Shown piece by piece: positions 24,921 to 34,741 of a DNA stretch of 64,000 bases (the stretch's first letter is position 1; each line of letters starts with the position of its first letter). Both the position numbers and the translations under genes were made by a program. Source of the DNA: Herbaspirillum autotrophicum (GTDB lineage Bacteria; Pseudomonadota; Gammaproteobacteria; Burkholderiales; Burkholderiaceae_D); contig NZ_LFLS01000012.1 of assembly GCF_001189915.1 (NCBI RefSeq), positions 84,001 through 148,000 on the forward strand, read 5' to 3'. The notes under the pieces were generated by a model. The model was not told where the DNA came from, ran no database searches, and saw only the letters and a program-made list of their open reading frames with translations.

Positions 24921-26498
24921 TCAGCCCTTGTAGATACCGCAACCAATCACCAGCCCGTCGATCTTTTCGATGTAGGTGGTCTTGGCTTCCAGTACTGCCG
25001 TCACCGGATTGGGCCAGCGGTAATCGATCCAGCCCTTGCCGGCGGCATTGGCGGTATCGACGAAATGCTTGATGAACGGTTTGCCGTCGGCATCCTTGAG
25101 ATCGATCAGATTCTTGCCGATCAGCTTGGCATTGTCGCCATGCGCCAGTGTATTGCCTTGCAAATCAATCACGTTGATATACAGATCGCGCTGCCGGAAC
25201 GGCGGTGTCGGCGTGCTGAAATCGGCCAGCGCCTGTTGCTTGCCATGCTGACGCACATGCTGCACCGCGCGGCCCACCATGGCAATCGCTTCGTCCACAT
25301 TGTTTTCGAGACGGAAGGCGCTCACCGATTGCGCCAGCGAGGTCGCCAGTTGCGTCATCTGACCGGCAGCAGCCGCCGCCTGTTCCACCATTGCTGCATT
25401 TTGCTGGGTCATGCGATCCATTTCGGTGACGGCCTGATTGACTTCACTGATGCCGCTGCTTTGCTGGCGGCCGGCGTCGGTGATCTCGGCCATGATGCGC
25501 GCCACATGTTGCACCGAATCGACGATCTCGTGCATGGTCTTGCCGGCATCATCGACCAACGCATTGCCGTTCTGTACCTGCTGCACCGAGTCACCGATCA
25601 AGGTCTTGATTTCGCGTGCCGCCACCGCCGACCGTTGCGCCAGATTTCTGACTTCGGCCGCCACCACCGCAAAGCCGCGGCCCTGCTCGCCGGCGCGGGC
25701 CGCTTCCACCGACGCATTGAGCGCCAGAATATTGGTTTGAAAGGCGATGCCATCAATGACGCTGATGATGTCGACGATCTTGCGTGAACTGGTGTTGATC
25801 GAATTCATGGTGTCGACCACCTTGCTGACCACCGCGCCGCCCTTGATGGCGAACTCTGAGGCCGACGCCACCAGCGTATTGGCGCGTACTGCGTGATCGG
25901 CATTCTGGCGTACCGCAGAAGTCAGTTGCTCCATCGATGCCGCCGTTTGTTGCAACGAACTGGCTTGCGCTTCGGTGCGTGACGACAAGGCATCGTTGCC
26001 GCTGGCGATCTGGCCGGACGCGGCGGAAATGGCATTGGTGCCGGAGCGTACCTCGCCGACGATCTTCAGCAAGTTGCCATTCATGTCTTGCAAGGCGAGC
26101 AACAAGGCACTGATTTCATCGTTGCCGGCCACTGCCGTCTGCGATGACAGATCACCCGACGCCACGCGCCGTGCAATCGATACCGCCGCCTGCAATGGCC
26201 GCGTGATGCTGCGCCCGAGCAGCCATACCAGCGCCACGCTGAGCAGCAAGACGATGGCGCCGGCCAGTGCCGCCCACAGCATCAGGCTGTGACGGCTGGC
26301 GGCGGCATGCGCCAGCTCGGCGGTGATGGCGGTCGCCGCCGGCCCCTGCCCGGCCACCGTCAGCAAGCGCTGACTGAGAGCGGACTGAATCATCTCGGCT
26401 TGCAGCGCCAGCGCCACGCCGAGCCCGGCCAGCAATACAAACACAATGGCAAAACCGCCGTACAGGCGGGTACCAATCGCAAATCGACGCAGCCCCAT
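24921..26498 (-). CDS. Methyl-accepting chemotaxis protein with C-terminal Cache domain
   Basis: A 525-residue chemoreceptor. Membrane helix 1 is near 13-31 and helix 2 near 72-95 (LMLWAALAGAIVLLLSVALV), so only about 40 residues face the periplasm, too few for a normal sensor. HAMP follows (about 96-148), then the signalling hairpin with IDGIAFQTNILALNAS and EAARAGEQGRGFAVVA. After the signalling domain, residues about 420-525 form a single-Cache-type domain (LYINVIDLQGNTLAHGD, LIDLKDADGKPF, GWIDYRWPNPVT). The sensor therefore sits in the cytoplasm at the C-terminus. It follows livF by 38 bp and is probably the last gene of the paaR-SBP-paaZ-liv transcript, linking chemotaxis to uptake. A strong ribosome site (GGGGGAG) precedes the start. 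Confidence 0.88.
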   Translation of the reverse strand: MGLRRFAIGTRLYGGFAIVFVLLAGLGVALALQAEMIQSALSQRLLTVAGQGPAATAITAELAHAAASRHSLMLWAALAGAIVLLLSVALVWLLGRSITRPLQAAVSIARRVASGDLSSQTAVAGNDEISALLLALQDMNGNLLKIVGEVRSGTNAISAASGQIASGNDALSSRTEAQASSLQQTAASMEQLTSAVRQNADHAVRANTLVASASEFAIKGGAVVSKVVDTMNSINTSSRKIVDIISVIDGIAFQTNILALNASVEAARAGEQGRGFAVVAAEVRNLAQRSAVAAREIKTLIGDSVQQVQNGNALVDDAGKTMHEIVDSVQHVARIMAEITDAGRQQSSGISEVNQAVTEMDRMTQQNAAMVEQAAAAAGQMTQLATSLAQSVSAFRLENNVDEAIAMVGRAVQHVRQHGKQQALADFSTPTPPFRQRDLYINVIDLQGNTLAHGDNAKLIGKNLIDLKDADGKPFIKHFVDTANAAGKGWIDYRWPNPVTAVLEAKTTYIEKIDGLVIGCGIYKG

Positions 26499-26536
26499 CT
26501 CTCCCCCGTTATTGTTATGCAGTACTTGTCAAATGC

Positions 26537-27289
26537 TTAGTGCTTGGCAAACCCCAGATAGCTTTCAATGATTTGCTTGTTGCCGGCCAGTTCCGTCGCC
26601 GGTCCCTGCATCACCAGTTCGCCCATTTCCAGCACATAGGCGTAATCGGCAACCTGCAAGGCGGCACGGGCATTCTGTTCGATCAGCAAGGTCGCCACGC
26701 CGGTTTGACGCAAGGCGCTGATGATGTGGAAGATTTCCTTGGTGATCAGCGGCGCCAGTCCCAGACTCGGCTCATCCAGCATCAAGACCTGCGGCTTGGC
26801 CATCAGTGCGCGGCCGACGGCCAGCATTTGCCGTTCGCCGCCGGACAAGGTGCCGGAGGCTTGCTTGCGGCGCTCCAGCAAACGCGGGAACAAGTCATAC
26901 ACGGCATCCAGTTGATCCATGTAATTGGCTTCGCCATTTTTCTTGCGCTTGTAGGCACCGAGCTGCAAATTGTCTTCCACGCTCATGGTGGAAAACAGTT
27001 CGCGTTTTTCCGGCACCAGCGACAAGCCGCGCGCGACCCGTTCTTCCACTTCCATGCCGCTCATGCTGTGGCCCAGATAACTGACATTGCCGGTGGCGCC
27101 AGCGCCGCTCGGCAAGCTGCCCATGATGGCGTTGAGCAAGGTCGATTTGCCGGCGCCGTTGGGGCCGATCACCGTCACGATCTGTCCTTCGCGCACTTGC
27201 AGCGCGCCGCCATGCAATGCTTCCACCTTGCCGTAGCGCACATGCAAATCGCTGACATCCAACAATACTTTGCCGTTTTGCTGCGTCAT
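26537..27289 (-). CDS. livF: Branched-chain-type ABC transporter ATP-binding protein LivF
   Basis: A 250-residue ATPase. Walker A is GPNGAGKST, the ABC signature LSGGERQ, and Walker B VLMLDEP followed by the LivF-type SLGLAPLI. It opens [23 protein letters not shown] start at ATG 27289 because it overlaps the stop of the LivM-LivG gene by 4 bp; the longer open frame upstream lies inside that gene. It pairs with the LivG half of the fusion to power import. The linked paaZ and binding protein suggest aromatic acids, not branched-chain amino acids, as cargo, an inference. Confidence 0.92.
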   Translation of the reverse strand: MTQQNGKVLLDVSDLHVRYGKVEALHGGALQVREGQIVTVIGPNGAGKSTLLNAIMGSLPSGAGATGNVSYLGHSMSGMEVEERVARGLSLVPEKRELFSTMSVEDNLQLGAYKRKKNGEANYMDQLDAVYDLFPRLLERRKQASGTLSGGERQMLAVGRALMAKPQVLMLDEPSLGLAPLITKEIFHIISALRQTGVATLLIEQNARAALQVADYAYVLEMGELVMQGPATELAGNKQIIESYLGFAKH

Positions 27290-29082
27290 TCCACACCTCC
27301 GAGATAAGCTTCCAGCACGGCCGGATGCACCTGAATCTGTGCCGGTGTGCCTTCGGCGATCTTGGTGCCGAATTCCATGACCACGATGTGATCGGTCAAC
27401 TGCATCACGAAATCCATATCGTGTTCCACCAGCAGCACGGCCATGCCTTCGCTGCGCAATTTTTTCAGCAATTCTGACAAGGCTTGCTTTTCCTTGTAGC
27501 GCAAACCGGCCGCCGGCTCGTCCAGCAACAGCAAGGCCGGATCGCAGCACAACGCCCGCGCGATTTCCAGAATCCGTTGCTGCCCCAGCGCCAGACTGCC
27601 GGCCGGGCGATACATCAGATCGCTCAGCCCCACCCGCTCCAGTTGTCGCGCAGCTTCGTGCAGCAGCTTGCCTTCTTCCTTTTTATTGAGACGCAAGATG
27701 CTGGCCAGCACCCCGCCCTGGGCCGCGAAGTCACCGCGCAAATGGGCGCCGATGGCGACGTTTTCCAGCACGCTCATGCCCGGCACCAGCCGCACATGCT
27801 GGAAGGTACGCGCCACGCCGCGCTGCACGATCTGGCGCGACGACAAGCCGGCAATCGACTGGCCGCGATAATCGACACGACCGCTGGTGGCCGGCAACAC
27901 GCCGGTCAGCAAATTGAAGGTGGTCGATTTACCGGCACCGTTGGGGCCGATCAGGCCGACGATTTCTCCGGCCTTGACCGAAAACGAGACATCGTTGACC
28001 GCCACCAGTCCGCCAAACTGCTTGCGCGCATCTTGCACGTCCAGAATCACTTCGCCCTTGGCCGGCTTGGTTTTTTGCGGTAATGCTACGGCCTGTTCCG
28101 GGGCCCGCGCCGATGGCTGGATACCGAATTTTTCCGCACAAAATGCCTGAATGAATGGCCACAGACCTTCGTTTGCATATTGCAGGAACAGCACCAGCAA
28201 CACGCCGAAGGCAATCACTTCAAAGTTGCCGCTGGCGCCGAGCAGACCGGGCAGCCAGGCTTGCAGGAAGTTGCCGAGAATGGTGATGACACCGGCACCG
28301 AGAATCGCACCCCAGACAAAACCGGCGCCGCCGACCACCACCATCAGCAGGTAATCGATACCGTACTTGAGACCGAACGGGGTCGGATTGACCGCATGTT
28401 GCAAATGCGCGTACAACCAGCCCGAGACGCCGGCCAGCATGGCGGCGTAGGCAAAGATGACGATCTTGATCCACGGTGTATTGACGCCCATCGCTTCCGG
28501 CATCACATAACCGAACTTGAGCGCCCGCACCGCGCGCCCCGGTCTGGAGTTCAGAAAATTCTGCACCGATAGCAAGGCCAGGATGACCGCAATCCAGATC
28601 AGCACATACATCGAGCGACCGCTGCTGAATTCGAAATCGAACAAGCTGATCGATGGCACGCCGCCGATGCCGTCATATTTGCCGAGGCTTTCCAGATTGC
28701 CGAACAGGAAGTACAGCGACAAGCCCCAGGCAATCGTGCTCAACGGCAGATAATGGCCCGACAGGCGCATCGTGAAGGAACCGATCACAATGGCCGAACC
28801 GCCGGTCAGCAACAAGCCGGCCAGCAGGCCGATCCATGGCGACAAGCCGTAATGGGTGGTCAGATACGCCGTGGCGTAAGCGCCGATACCGACAAACGCC
28901 GCCTGTCCGAACGAGGTCATGCCGGCAACGCCGGTCAGCAATACCAGTCCGAGGCCGACGATGCTGTACAGGCCGACATAGGACAACAAGGTAATCCAGA
29001 ATGCCGGGATCGGCAGCAGCGGCAACAACAGAATGGCCGTCATCGCCACCAGCGGCGCAATCAGGGTAATTTTGCTTTTCAT
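27286..29082 (-). CDS. livMG: Fused ABC transporter permease/ATP-binding protein LivM-LivG
   Basis: A 598-residue fusion. Residues 1 to about 320 are the LivM permease with about nine hydrophobic helices and the coupling motif around [20 protein letters not shown]. Residues about 345-598 are the LivG ATPase: [24 protein letters not shown] and [12 protein letters not shown] start at ATG 29082, with GAGG nine bases upstream; an earlier ATG at 29112 would overlap livH. Fused LivM-LivG proteins are known in Burkholderiales. It lies between livH (11 bp gap) and livF (4 bp overlap). Confidence 0.9.
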   Translation of the reverse strand: MKSKITLIAPLVAMTAILLLPLLPIPAFWITLLSYVGLYSIVGLGLVLLTGVAGMTSFGQAAFVGIGAYATAYLTTHYGLSPWIGLLAGLLLTGGSAIVIGSFTMRLSGHYLPLSTIAWGLSLYFLFGNLESLGKYDGIGGVPSISLFDFEFSSGRSMYVLIWIAVILALLSVQNFLNSRPGRAVRALKFGYVMPEAMGVNTPWIKIVIFAYAAMLAGVSGWLYAHLQHAVNPTPFGLKYGIDYLLMVVVGGAGFVWGAILGAGVITILGNFLQAWLPGLLGASGNFEVIAFGVLLVLFLQYANEGLWPFIQAFCAEKFGIQPSARAPEQAVALPQKTKPAKGEVILDVQDARKQFGGLVAVNDVSFSVKAGEIVGLIGPNGAGKSTTFNLLTGVLPATSGRVDYRGQSIAGLSSRQIVQRGVARTFQHVRLVPGMSVLENVAIGAHLRGDFAAQGGVLASILRLNKKEEGKLLHEAARQLERVGLSDLMYRPAGSLALGQQRILEIARALCCDPALLLLDEPAAGLRYKEKQALSELLKKLRSEGMAVLLVEHDMDFVMQLTDHIVVMEFGTKIAEGTPAQIQVHPAVLEAYLGGVE

Positions 29083-29092
29083 TTCGGCGACC

Positions 29093-30145
29093 TCACGCTT
29101 CTTCATCGACATGCGTGCTCGTCAGCGAGCGCCACAACAGCACCGGAATGATCACGGTGAACACAATCAGATCTTTGAACGAGCTGGCCCAGAATGATGA
29201 GAAGCTTTCCAGCAAACCGACCCCGACCGACCCCGCAGCCGCCAGCGGATAGCTGGCCAGGCCGCCGAAGATGGCGCCGACAAAGCCCTTGAGCGCGATC
29301 AGAAAACCCGATTCGTAGTTGATGATGGTGAATGGTGCGATCAGGATGCCGCACAAGGCGCCGATGCCGCCGCCGAGCGTGAACGCCAGTTTGCCGGCCT
29401 GATTGGTGCCGATGCCGACCAGCCGGGCGCCGAGACGATTGACGGCGGTCGCGCGCAAGGCCTTGCCGGACAAGGTGCGCTCAAAGTAAAAGTAAATCGC
29501 GATGATCAGCGCAATCACGGTTACCAGCACCGCGATGCTTTGACCGGAAATCAACATCTCGCCAAGCTGGAACTGGGCATCGCTGAATGGCTTGGTATTC
29601 GAACCTTCAGGACCGAACATCACCAGACCCAGACCGACCATCGCCAGATGCACGCCGACCGAGACGATCAGCAACACCAGTACGCTGGCATGCGCCAGCG
29701 GCTGATACGCGATGCGATACATCAGCGGCGCCAGCGGCACCACAATCGCCAGTGCCAGTGCAATCTGCGCCACCATCGGCAAGGCTGCCAGCGGCAGGTA
29801 ATACGCCAGCGCCATCATGGCCAGCGGGAACAGCACATATTTGCCAAGCAGTTTGGGCAATAATTTCGGCAAGCCAAGGCGACGTTCGGCATCACGCAGA
29901 TTAGCCGACAATTCCGCCAGCAAGGTCGCCACGCCCATGACCAGCAGCAACCACACGGTCAGCGGCGACTGACCAGCCTGAATCGCTGCCAGTGTCAGTG
30001 CACCATAGGCGACGAACTCGCCTTGCGGCAGAAAGATGACTCGCGTCACCGAAAAAATCAGTACCAGCGCCAGCGACAACAGGGCATAAATCGCACCCGT
30101 GGTAATGCCGTCTTGCACCAGGACTGCAAAAATGTTTGCGTCCAC
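29093..30145 (-). CDS. livH: Branched-chain-type ABC transporter permease LivH
   Basis: A 350-residue inner-membrane permease with eight or so hydrophobic helices and the LivH-typical opening [20 protein letters not shown] and GEFVAYGAL. It carries an additional hydrophilic stretch ([20 protein letters not shown]) between early helices, making it longer than the usual 290-300 residues. The start is GTG at 30145 with an excellent GGAGG site. It lies 153 bp downstream of paaZ in the same direction. It forms the channel with the LivM half of the next gene. Confidence 0.9.
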   Translation of the reverse strand: MDANIFAVLVQDGITTGAIYALLSLALVLIFSVTRVIFLPQGEFVAYGALTLAAIQAGQSPLTVWLLLVMGVATLLAELSANLRDAERRLGLPKLLPKLLGKYVLFPLAMMALAYYLPLAALPMVAQIALALAIVVPLAPLMYRIAYQPLAHASVLVLLIVSVGVHLAMVGLGLVMFGPEGSNTKPFSDAQFQLGEMLISGQSIAVLVTVIALIIAIYFYFERTLSGKALRATAVNRLGARLVGIGTNQAGKLAFTLGGGIGALCGILIAPFTIINYESGFLIALKGFVGAIFGGLASYPLAAAGSVGVGLLESFSSFWASSFKDLIVFTVIIPVLLWRSLTSTHVDEEA

Positions 30146-30229
30146 GTCTTTCCTCCACCATCCAGTTCAGATTCTGTTTCCGGCCTGTCCCGTTCTTGTG
30201 TGACGGGCGTAGCCTGCTTGTCACGCATA

Positions 30230-30260
30230 AGCGGACGCCCCGCCGGGCGCGGTGTCCGCT
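30230..30260 (-). promoter_or_regulatory. Hairpin in the paaZ-livH gap
   Basis: AGCGGAC (30230-30236) and GTCCGCT (30254-30260) form a 7-bp stem with a GC-rich interior. There is no T-run on the minus strand, so it looks more like an RNA-processing or stabilising element than a terminator. It separates enzyme and transporter genes. Confidence 0.35.
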
Positions 30261-30298
30261 ATGTATGCATTGTGTGTCCGGCGCGCGGCCGGCATGGT

Positions 30299-32347
30299 TC
30301 AGTTGCGCTTGGCGACCAGCGTCAGAATGTCGTAGGACGCCACCAGCTCGCCTTCCTGATTGGTCACTTCGACATCCCATGCCACCACGCCTTGACCGAC
30401 GCCATTGACGTCTTTCTTGTTGCGATCGATCTTGCGTTTGCAGGTCAGGCGCGCCTGGATGGTGTCGCCGATGCCGACCGGTTTGACGAAACGCAACGTA
30501 TCCAGTCCGTAATTGGCCAGTACCGGTCCCGGTGCCGGTGATACGAACAGACCGGCGGCAGCCGACAACACGAAGTAGCCGTGCGCGATGCGTTTGCCGA
30601 ACGGCGATTCCTTGGCGGCGATTTCATCGAAGTGCATGTAGAAATAATCGCCCGACAAACCGCCGAAGTTGACGATGTCGGCTTCGCTGACCGTGCGCCG
30701 ATGCGTCAGCAGCGAATCACCGATCTGCAATTCTTCGAAATGATGGCGGAACGGATGAATCGCCGATTCGCGTACCGCCGCGCCGCGCACGTGCTCACCC
30801 ACCACTGCCGCGAGCATGGTTGGCGAACCTTGCAATGCGGCCCGTTGCAGGTAATGCTTGACGGCACGGCCACCGCCGAGTTCTTCACCGCCACCGGCGC
30901 GCCCGGGACCGCCGTGTTTGAGTTGCGGCAACGGCGAACCGTGACCGGTCGATTCCACCGCCGCTTCGCGATCCAGAATCAGCAAACGGCCATGCCAGGC
31001 TGCCGCTACCGGAATGGCTTTGGCCGCGACTTGCGGATCGCGCGTGATCAGGCTGCCGACCAGACTGCCGCGACCGCGTGCCGCCAGCGCCAGAGCGCCG
31101 TCGAAATCGTCATAGGTCATCAGCGTGCTGACCGGGCCAAAGGCCTCGACGTCATGCACCTTGTCGTTGTTGAGCGGATCGCGGCACAGCAGCAAGGTGG
31201 GAGCGAAGAAAGCGCCATCGGCCACGCCCTCGCCTTGCGGATGGAAGCCGTCGCGCTCGCCGAAAATCACTTCGTTGCCGGCGGCCAGCAAGGCCAGGCG
31301 TTCAGCCACGTCATGTTGCTGCGCCTTGGATGCCAATGGCCCCATGCGCACGTTTTCCAGCGCCGGATCACCGATCACCAGCTTCGACAGGCGTGCACGC
31401 AGCCGTTCGGCCAGCGCATCGACATGTTGCCGCGGCACGATGGCGCGGCGGATGGCGGTACATTTCTGTCCGGCCTTGGTGGTCATTTCGCGCGTCAGTT
31501 CCTTGACGAACAAATCGAATTCTTCGTCGTCCGGCGTCACATCCGGTCCGAGGATCGCGCAGTTGAGCGAATCGGCTTCGGCATTGAATGGCACCGAATT
31601 GCGGATCAGGTTCGGATGCACGCGCAGCTTGGCGGCCGTGTCAGCCGAACCGGTAAAGGTCACTACGTCCGGGCCTTGCAGACGGTCCAGCAAATCGCCG
31701 GTGCTGCCGATCACCAGTTGCAGGCTGCCGGCCGGCAACAAACCGGAGGCATCCATCAGCCGCACCACGGCTTCGGTCAGATAGCTGGTGGCGGTAGCCG
31801 GTTTGACGATGCACGGCATACCGGCGAGGAAGGTCGGCGCAAATTTTTCCAGCAAACCCCAGATCGGGAAGTTGAAGGCATTGATGTGCACCGCCACGCC
31901 CTGACGCGGCACCAGAATATGGGTACCGAAAAACTTGCCTTGCTTGCCGAGCGGAATCGCCGGTCCTTCATGCACCAGATTACCGGAAGGGAATTCATTG
32001 CTGCCGATGCTGGCGTAGGCGAACAAGGTGCCGGAACCGCCTTCGATATCGATCCAGCTATCGTTGCGGGTGGCGCCGGTGTGCAGCGAAATCGCGTACA
32101 GCACTTCCTTGTGTTCGTTGAGGTATTTGCCGAGCGCGCGCAGGATCGCCGCGCGTTGCTGGAAATCCAGTGCCAGCAGTGACGCCAGCCCCTGCTTGCG
32201 CGCATGCGTGACGGCTTCGTCGAAGTCGATGTGCTCCGCATGGGTGAATGCGACCGCGCGACCATTGACCGCACTGTGCAATTCTTGCGCCGCAGCGCCG
32301 CCAAACCAGCGGCCGCCGATAAAACTCTGCAGGGTATTGGGTTCCAT
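30299..32347 (-). CDS. paaZ: Oxepin-CoA hydrolase / 3-oxo-5,6-dehydrosuberyl-CoA semialdehyde dehydrogenase PaaZ
   Basis: A 682-residue bifunctional enzyme that opens the oxepin-CoA ring and oxidises the resulting aldehyde with NADP. Residues 1 to about 530 are the aldehyde dehydrogenase, with EADSLNCAIL supplying the general-base Glu and KAGQKCTAIRRA the catalytic Cys. Residues about 540-682 are the MaoC-like hydratase; Asp and His of SGDYFYMHFDE are the expected catalytic pair and GKRIAHGYFVLS is conserved. Length equals the Escherichia coli enzyme. It is not in the main paa operon but lies between a binding-protein gene and livH on the minus strand. I start at ATG 32347. Confidence 0.94.
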   Translation of the reverse strand: MEPNTLQSFIGGRWFGGAAAQELHSAVNGRAVAFTHAEHIDFDEAVTHARKQGLASLLALDFQQRAAILRALGKYLNEHKEVLYAISLHTGATRNDSWIDIEGGSGTLFAYASIGSNEFPSGNLVHEGPAIPLGKQGKFFGTHILVPRQGVAVHINAFNFPIWGLLEKFAPTFLAGMPCIVKPATATSYLTEAVVRLMDASGLLPAGSLQLVIGSTGDLLDRLQGPDVVTFTGSADTAAKLRVHPNLIRNSVPFNAEADSLNCAILGPDVTPDDEEFDLFVKELTREMTTKAGQKCTAIRRAIVPRQHVDALAERLRARLSKLVIGDPALENVRMGPLASKAQQHDVAERLALLAAGNEVIFGERDGFHPQGEGVADGAFFAPTLLLCRDPLNNDKVHDVEAFGPVSTLMTYDDFDGALALAARGRGSLVGSLITRDPQVAAKAIPVAAAWHGRLLILDREAAVESTGHGSPLPQLKHGGPGRAGGGEELGGGRAVKHYLQRAALQGSPTMLAAVVGEHVRGAAVRESAIHPFRHHFEELQIGDSLLTHRRTVSEADIVNFGGLSGDYFYMHFDEIAAKESPFGKRIAHGYFVLSAAAGLFVSPAPGPVLANYGLDTLRFVKPVGIGDTIQARLTCKRKIDRNKKDVNGVGQGVVAWDVEVTNQEGELVASYDILTLVAKRN

Positions 32348-32511
32348 GATTATTCCATTCCGAGGTGGTGCACCAGATAAAGACGCCCATTGGCGGCGGG
32401 CTTGCCGTGACAGCAATCCGCCAGCGTCCCGGCGGCGATTGCCGGGGCTGGCTGACGGACTTGATACGTGAAACTTGAGACTTGAATCAGAAGCAGGTCA
32501 GAACGCCATCA

Positions 32512-33657
32512 TCAAGGCTGATATTTCCAGGCCCCGTTTTCGATCTTGACCATGACGCGGGCGCGTTGATCCAGACCCAGATGGTCCGTCGGCGACATGT
32601 TGTAGACGCCATGCACGCCATTGACATTTTTCAGGCCTTCCAGCGCATCACGCAGTGCAGCGCGGAATTCCGGCGTACCTGGCTTGGCTTTCTTGAGTGC
32701 GACCGGCACCGCTGCCTGCAACAACAGGCCGGCATCCCAGGCGTAACCACCGAACAGGGAAACCGAATCCTTGCCATGCGCGGCTTCATACTTGGCGACA
32801 TAGTCCAGCGCTACCTTGCGCACCGGATGATCGGCCGGCAATTGCGCCGCCACCAGTACCGGACCGGCCGGCAACAGGGTGCCGTCCAGCATTTTGCCGC
32901 CCACGCGCAAAAAGTCGGCATTGGCCACGCCATGCGTCTGATAGATCTTGCCCTGATAGCCGCGCTCCTTGAGCGTGCGTTGCGGCACTGCCGACGGTGT
33001 GCCGGAACCGGCGATCAGGATCGCATCCGGTTTGGCCGACATCAGCTTGAGCACTTGTGCAGTGACTGAGGTATCGTTAGGCGCGTAACGTTCGTTGGCG
33101 ACGATTTCCACTTTCTTGAGTGCCGCCGCCTTGCTGAATTCAGTGAACCAGCCTTCGCCGTAGGCATTGCCGAAACCGATGAAGCCGACGCGCTTGACGC
33201 CGTTATCGACCATGTTTTGCACAATGGCGAGCGACATCATGATGTCGTTTTGCGGCGTCTTGAAGACCCATTTTTTCTTGGCGTCCATCGGCTCGACGAT
33301 ACGCGACGATGCCGCCAGCGAAATCATCGGCGTCTGCGCATCGGCCACCACTTCGATCATCGACAGCGAGTTCGGGGTAATGGTCGAACCCATCACCAGA
33401 TCGACATTGTTTTCCGTGATGAAGCGACGGGTATTCTTGACTGCCTGCGTGGTATCGGAAGCATCGTCGAGGACGATGTAATTGACTTTCTGACCGGCAA
33501 TCGTGGTCGGCAACAGCGCCACGGTATTCTTTTCCGGGATGCCGAGCGACGCCGCCGGACCGGTAGTAGACAAGGTCACGCCCACGTTGATGTCAGCGTG
33601 TGCCGCACCGGCGCAGATCATTGCCACCAGCATGGCAAGTTGTCGGATGGATTTCAT
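32512..33657 (-). CDS. ABC transporter periplasmic binding protein linked to paaZ
   Basis: A 381-residue Peripla_BP_6 protein with signal peptide (1-21, ending AHA) and mature start DINVGVTLSTTGPAASLGIP. It shares the fold and many blocks (LDDASDTTQAVKNTR, RVGFIGFGNAYGEGW, SGTPSAVP) with the two binding proteins at 15.7 and 18.5 kb, but is clearly more distant from them than they are from each other. It lies between paaR and paaZ, upstream of livH-livMG-livF on the same strand, and is the natural partner of that permease. Phenylacetate or a related acid is the inferred ligand. AAGGAG precedes the start. Confidence 0.9.
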   Translation of the reverse strand: MKSIRQLAMLVAMICAGAAHADINVGVTLSTTGPAASLGIPEKNTVALLPTTIAGQKVNYIVLDDASDTTQAVKNTRRFITENNVDLVMGSTITPNSLSMIEVVADAQTPMISLAASSRIVEPMDAKKKWVFKTPQNDIMMSLAIVQNMVDNGVKRVGFIGFGNAYGEGWFTEFSKAAALKKVEIVANERYAPNDTSVTAQVLKLMSAKPDAILIAGSGTPSAVPQRTLKERGYQGKIYQTHGVANADFLRVGGKMLDGTLLPAGPVLVAAQLPADHPVRKVALDYVAKYEAAHGKDSVSLFGGYAWDAGLLLQAAVPVALKKAKPGTPEFRAALRDALEGLKNVNGVHGVYNMSPTDHLGLDQRARVMVKIENGAWKYQP

Positions 33658-33738
33658 TTTTCAGTCTCCTTGGTTGATTTTTTGACGACACCGCTGTCGC
33701 TCTCTTGGAAAATGAACCATCCACAACCGGGAATCAGT

Positions 33739-34362
33739 TCATTTCTTTTTCTTTATCTGCGGCGGTTCCAGGCTGACTGCACCGATCCCGCCAAACAACA
33801 TTTCGGTGACCACCACCGCCATCTTTTCGTGGGTCAGGTCGCCATCCGGCTTGAGCCACATGAACATCCAGTTGATCATGCCGAACAACAGCATCGTCAA
33901 CGGCTTGGCCATGCGGCTGGCTTCCAGTTCCGGACGCACGCCGATCATCGCCTGCGCCATGGCGGCTACCACTTCGCGCTCGCCGTCGAGAATCCGTTTC
34001 TGATCCTGCGGCAGCAAAAACTTCACATCTTCGGTCAGTACCCGGTGCTCATTCTGGGCATCGGCATACTCTTCCACGAAACGCTGCACCATCAGGCGCA
34101 GCTTTTCCTGCGGTTCCTGCTCCATCTGCGCCACTTCGCGGACCAGTGCGCGCAAGCGCTCGATGTGTCCTTCGCAGATATAGACCAGCAACTGATACTT
34201 GTCAGAGACGTAGTGATACAGGGACGCCTTCGACAAACCGCAGGCTTCAGCCACTTCGTTCATCGAGGTGCCGCTGAAACCGTTGCGCGCAAACAGTACC
34301 GCCGCCTGCTCGATGATGTGCTCGCGCTGATTGTCAAAACCTGCTGCACGCTTGCGTGGCAT
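33739..34362 (-). CDS. paaR: TetR-family repressor of phenylacetate genes
   Basis: A 207-residue regulator. The N-terminal TetR helix-turn-helix runs from about 12 to 58 (IIEQAAVLFARNGFSGTSMNEVAEACGLSKASLYHYV), followed by the helical ligand-binding domain. It is the first gene of the unit continuing through the binding protein, paaZ and liv genes. A perfect 14-bp palindrome on a strong promoter lies about 270 bp upstream, the kind of site TetR proteins bind. In betaproteobacteria the phenylacetate TetR regulator PaaR responds to phenylacetyl-CoA; the name is assigned here from family plus context. I start at ATG 34362; the open frame upstream is non-conserved in appearance. Confidence 0.82.
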   Translation of the reverse strand: MPRKRAAGFDNQREHIIEQAAVLFARNGFSGTSMNEVAEACGLSKASLYHYVSDKYQLLVYICEGHIERLRALVREVAQMEQEPQEKLRLMVQRFVEEYADAQNEHRVLTEDVKFLLPQDQKRILDGEREVVAAMAQAMIGVRPELEASRMAKPLTMLLFGMINWMFMWLKPDGDLTHEKMAVVVTEMLFGGIGAVSLEPPQIKKKK

Positions 34363-34624
34363 ATGTTTCCATCCTCTCAACAAAATCGAAAAGCCATGAT
34401 TGTGCCGCAAATTTGCGACACGCCATTCCCGCTGCGCATTTTTTACGCAGGGACAACAGCATTTCACTTCGTGCTGAAAGAACAACGTTGCAACGGCAAG
34501 ACAGTACCGGCGGGCTGTACGGCGCGTCCCCCTGCATCCCGAACTGCTACTCGCGACCATCGCCGGGCTTTGTTTCCGGCAGGGAAACCAACTGAAATAA
34601 ATCTGCCGAAACTGCAAAACATTA

Positions 34625-34653
34625 TTGACCGACCGGTCGGTTGAATTTATTAT
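34625..34653 (+). promoter_or_regulatory. Promoter with palindromic TetR-type operator (probable PaaR site)
   Basis: -35 TTGACC (34625-34630) and -10 TATTAT (34648-34653) are 17 bp apart, each one base from consensus. The perfect palindrome ACCGACCGGTCGGT (34628-34641) overlaps the -35 and spacer, so a bound repressor would block polymerase. Divergent TetR-family gene paaR lies on the other side. The promoter points toward paaY; the same operator could also serve the leftward transcript. Confidence 0.7.
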
Positions 34654-34717
34654 TATCTAAAATTCTTCGGCAGGCAAATGTTTTTTTCCAACCTTGAATA
34701 AATGCGCAAGCAGGATT

Positions 34718-34741
34718 TCCACACCGCCACAGCGGTGTGGA
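34718..34741 (+). promoter_or_regulatory. Perfect hairpin in the paaY leader
   Basis: TCCACACCGC (34718-34727) and GCGGTGTGGA (34732-34741) form a 10-bp stem closed by a CACA tetraloop, within the predicted leader of paaY. No T-run follows on the plus strand. It could be an RNA stability or regulatory element, or a DNA operator. Confidence 0.5.

Noticed and set aside
32462..32489. Possible PaaX site before paaZ (TGATAC ... GAATCA)
   Set aside because: Half-sites are only 16 bp apart instead of about 27 and lie far from a recognisable promoter.
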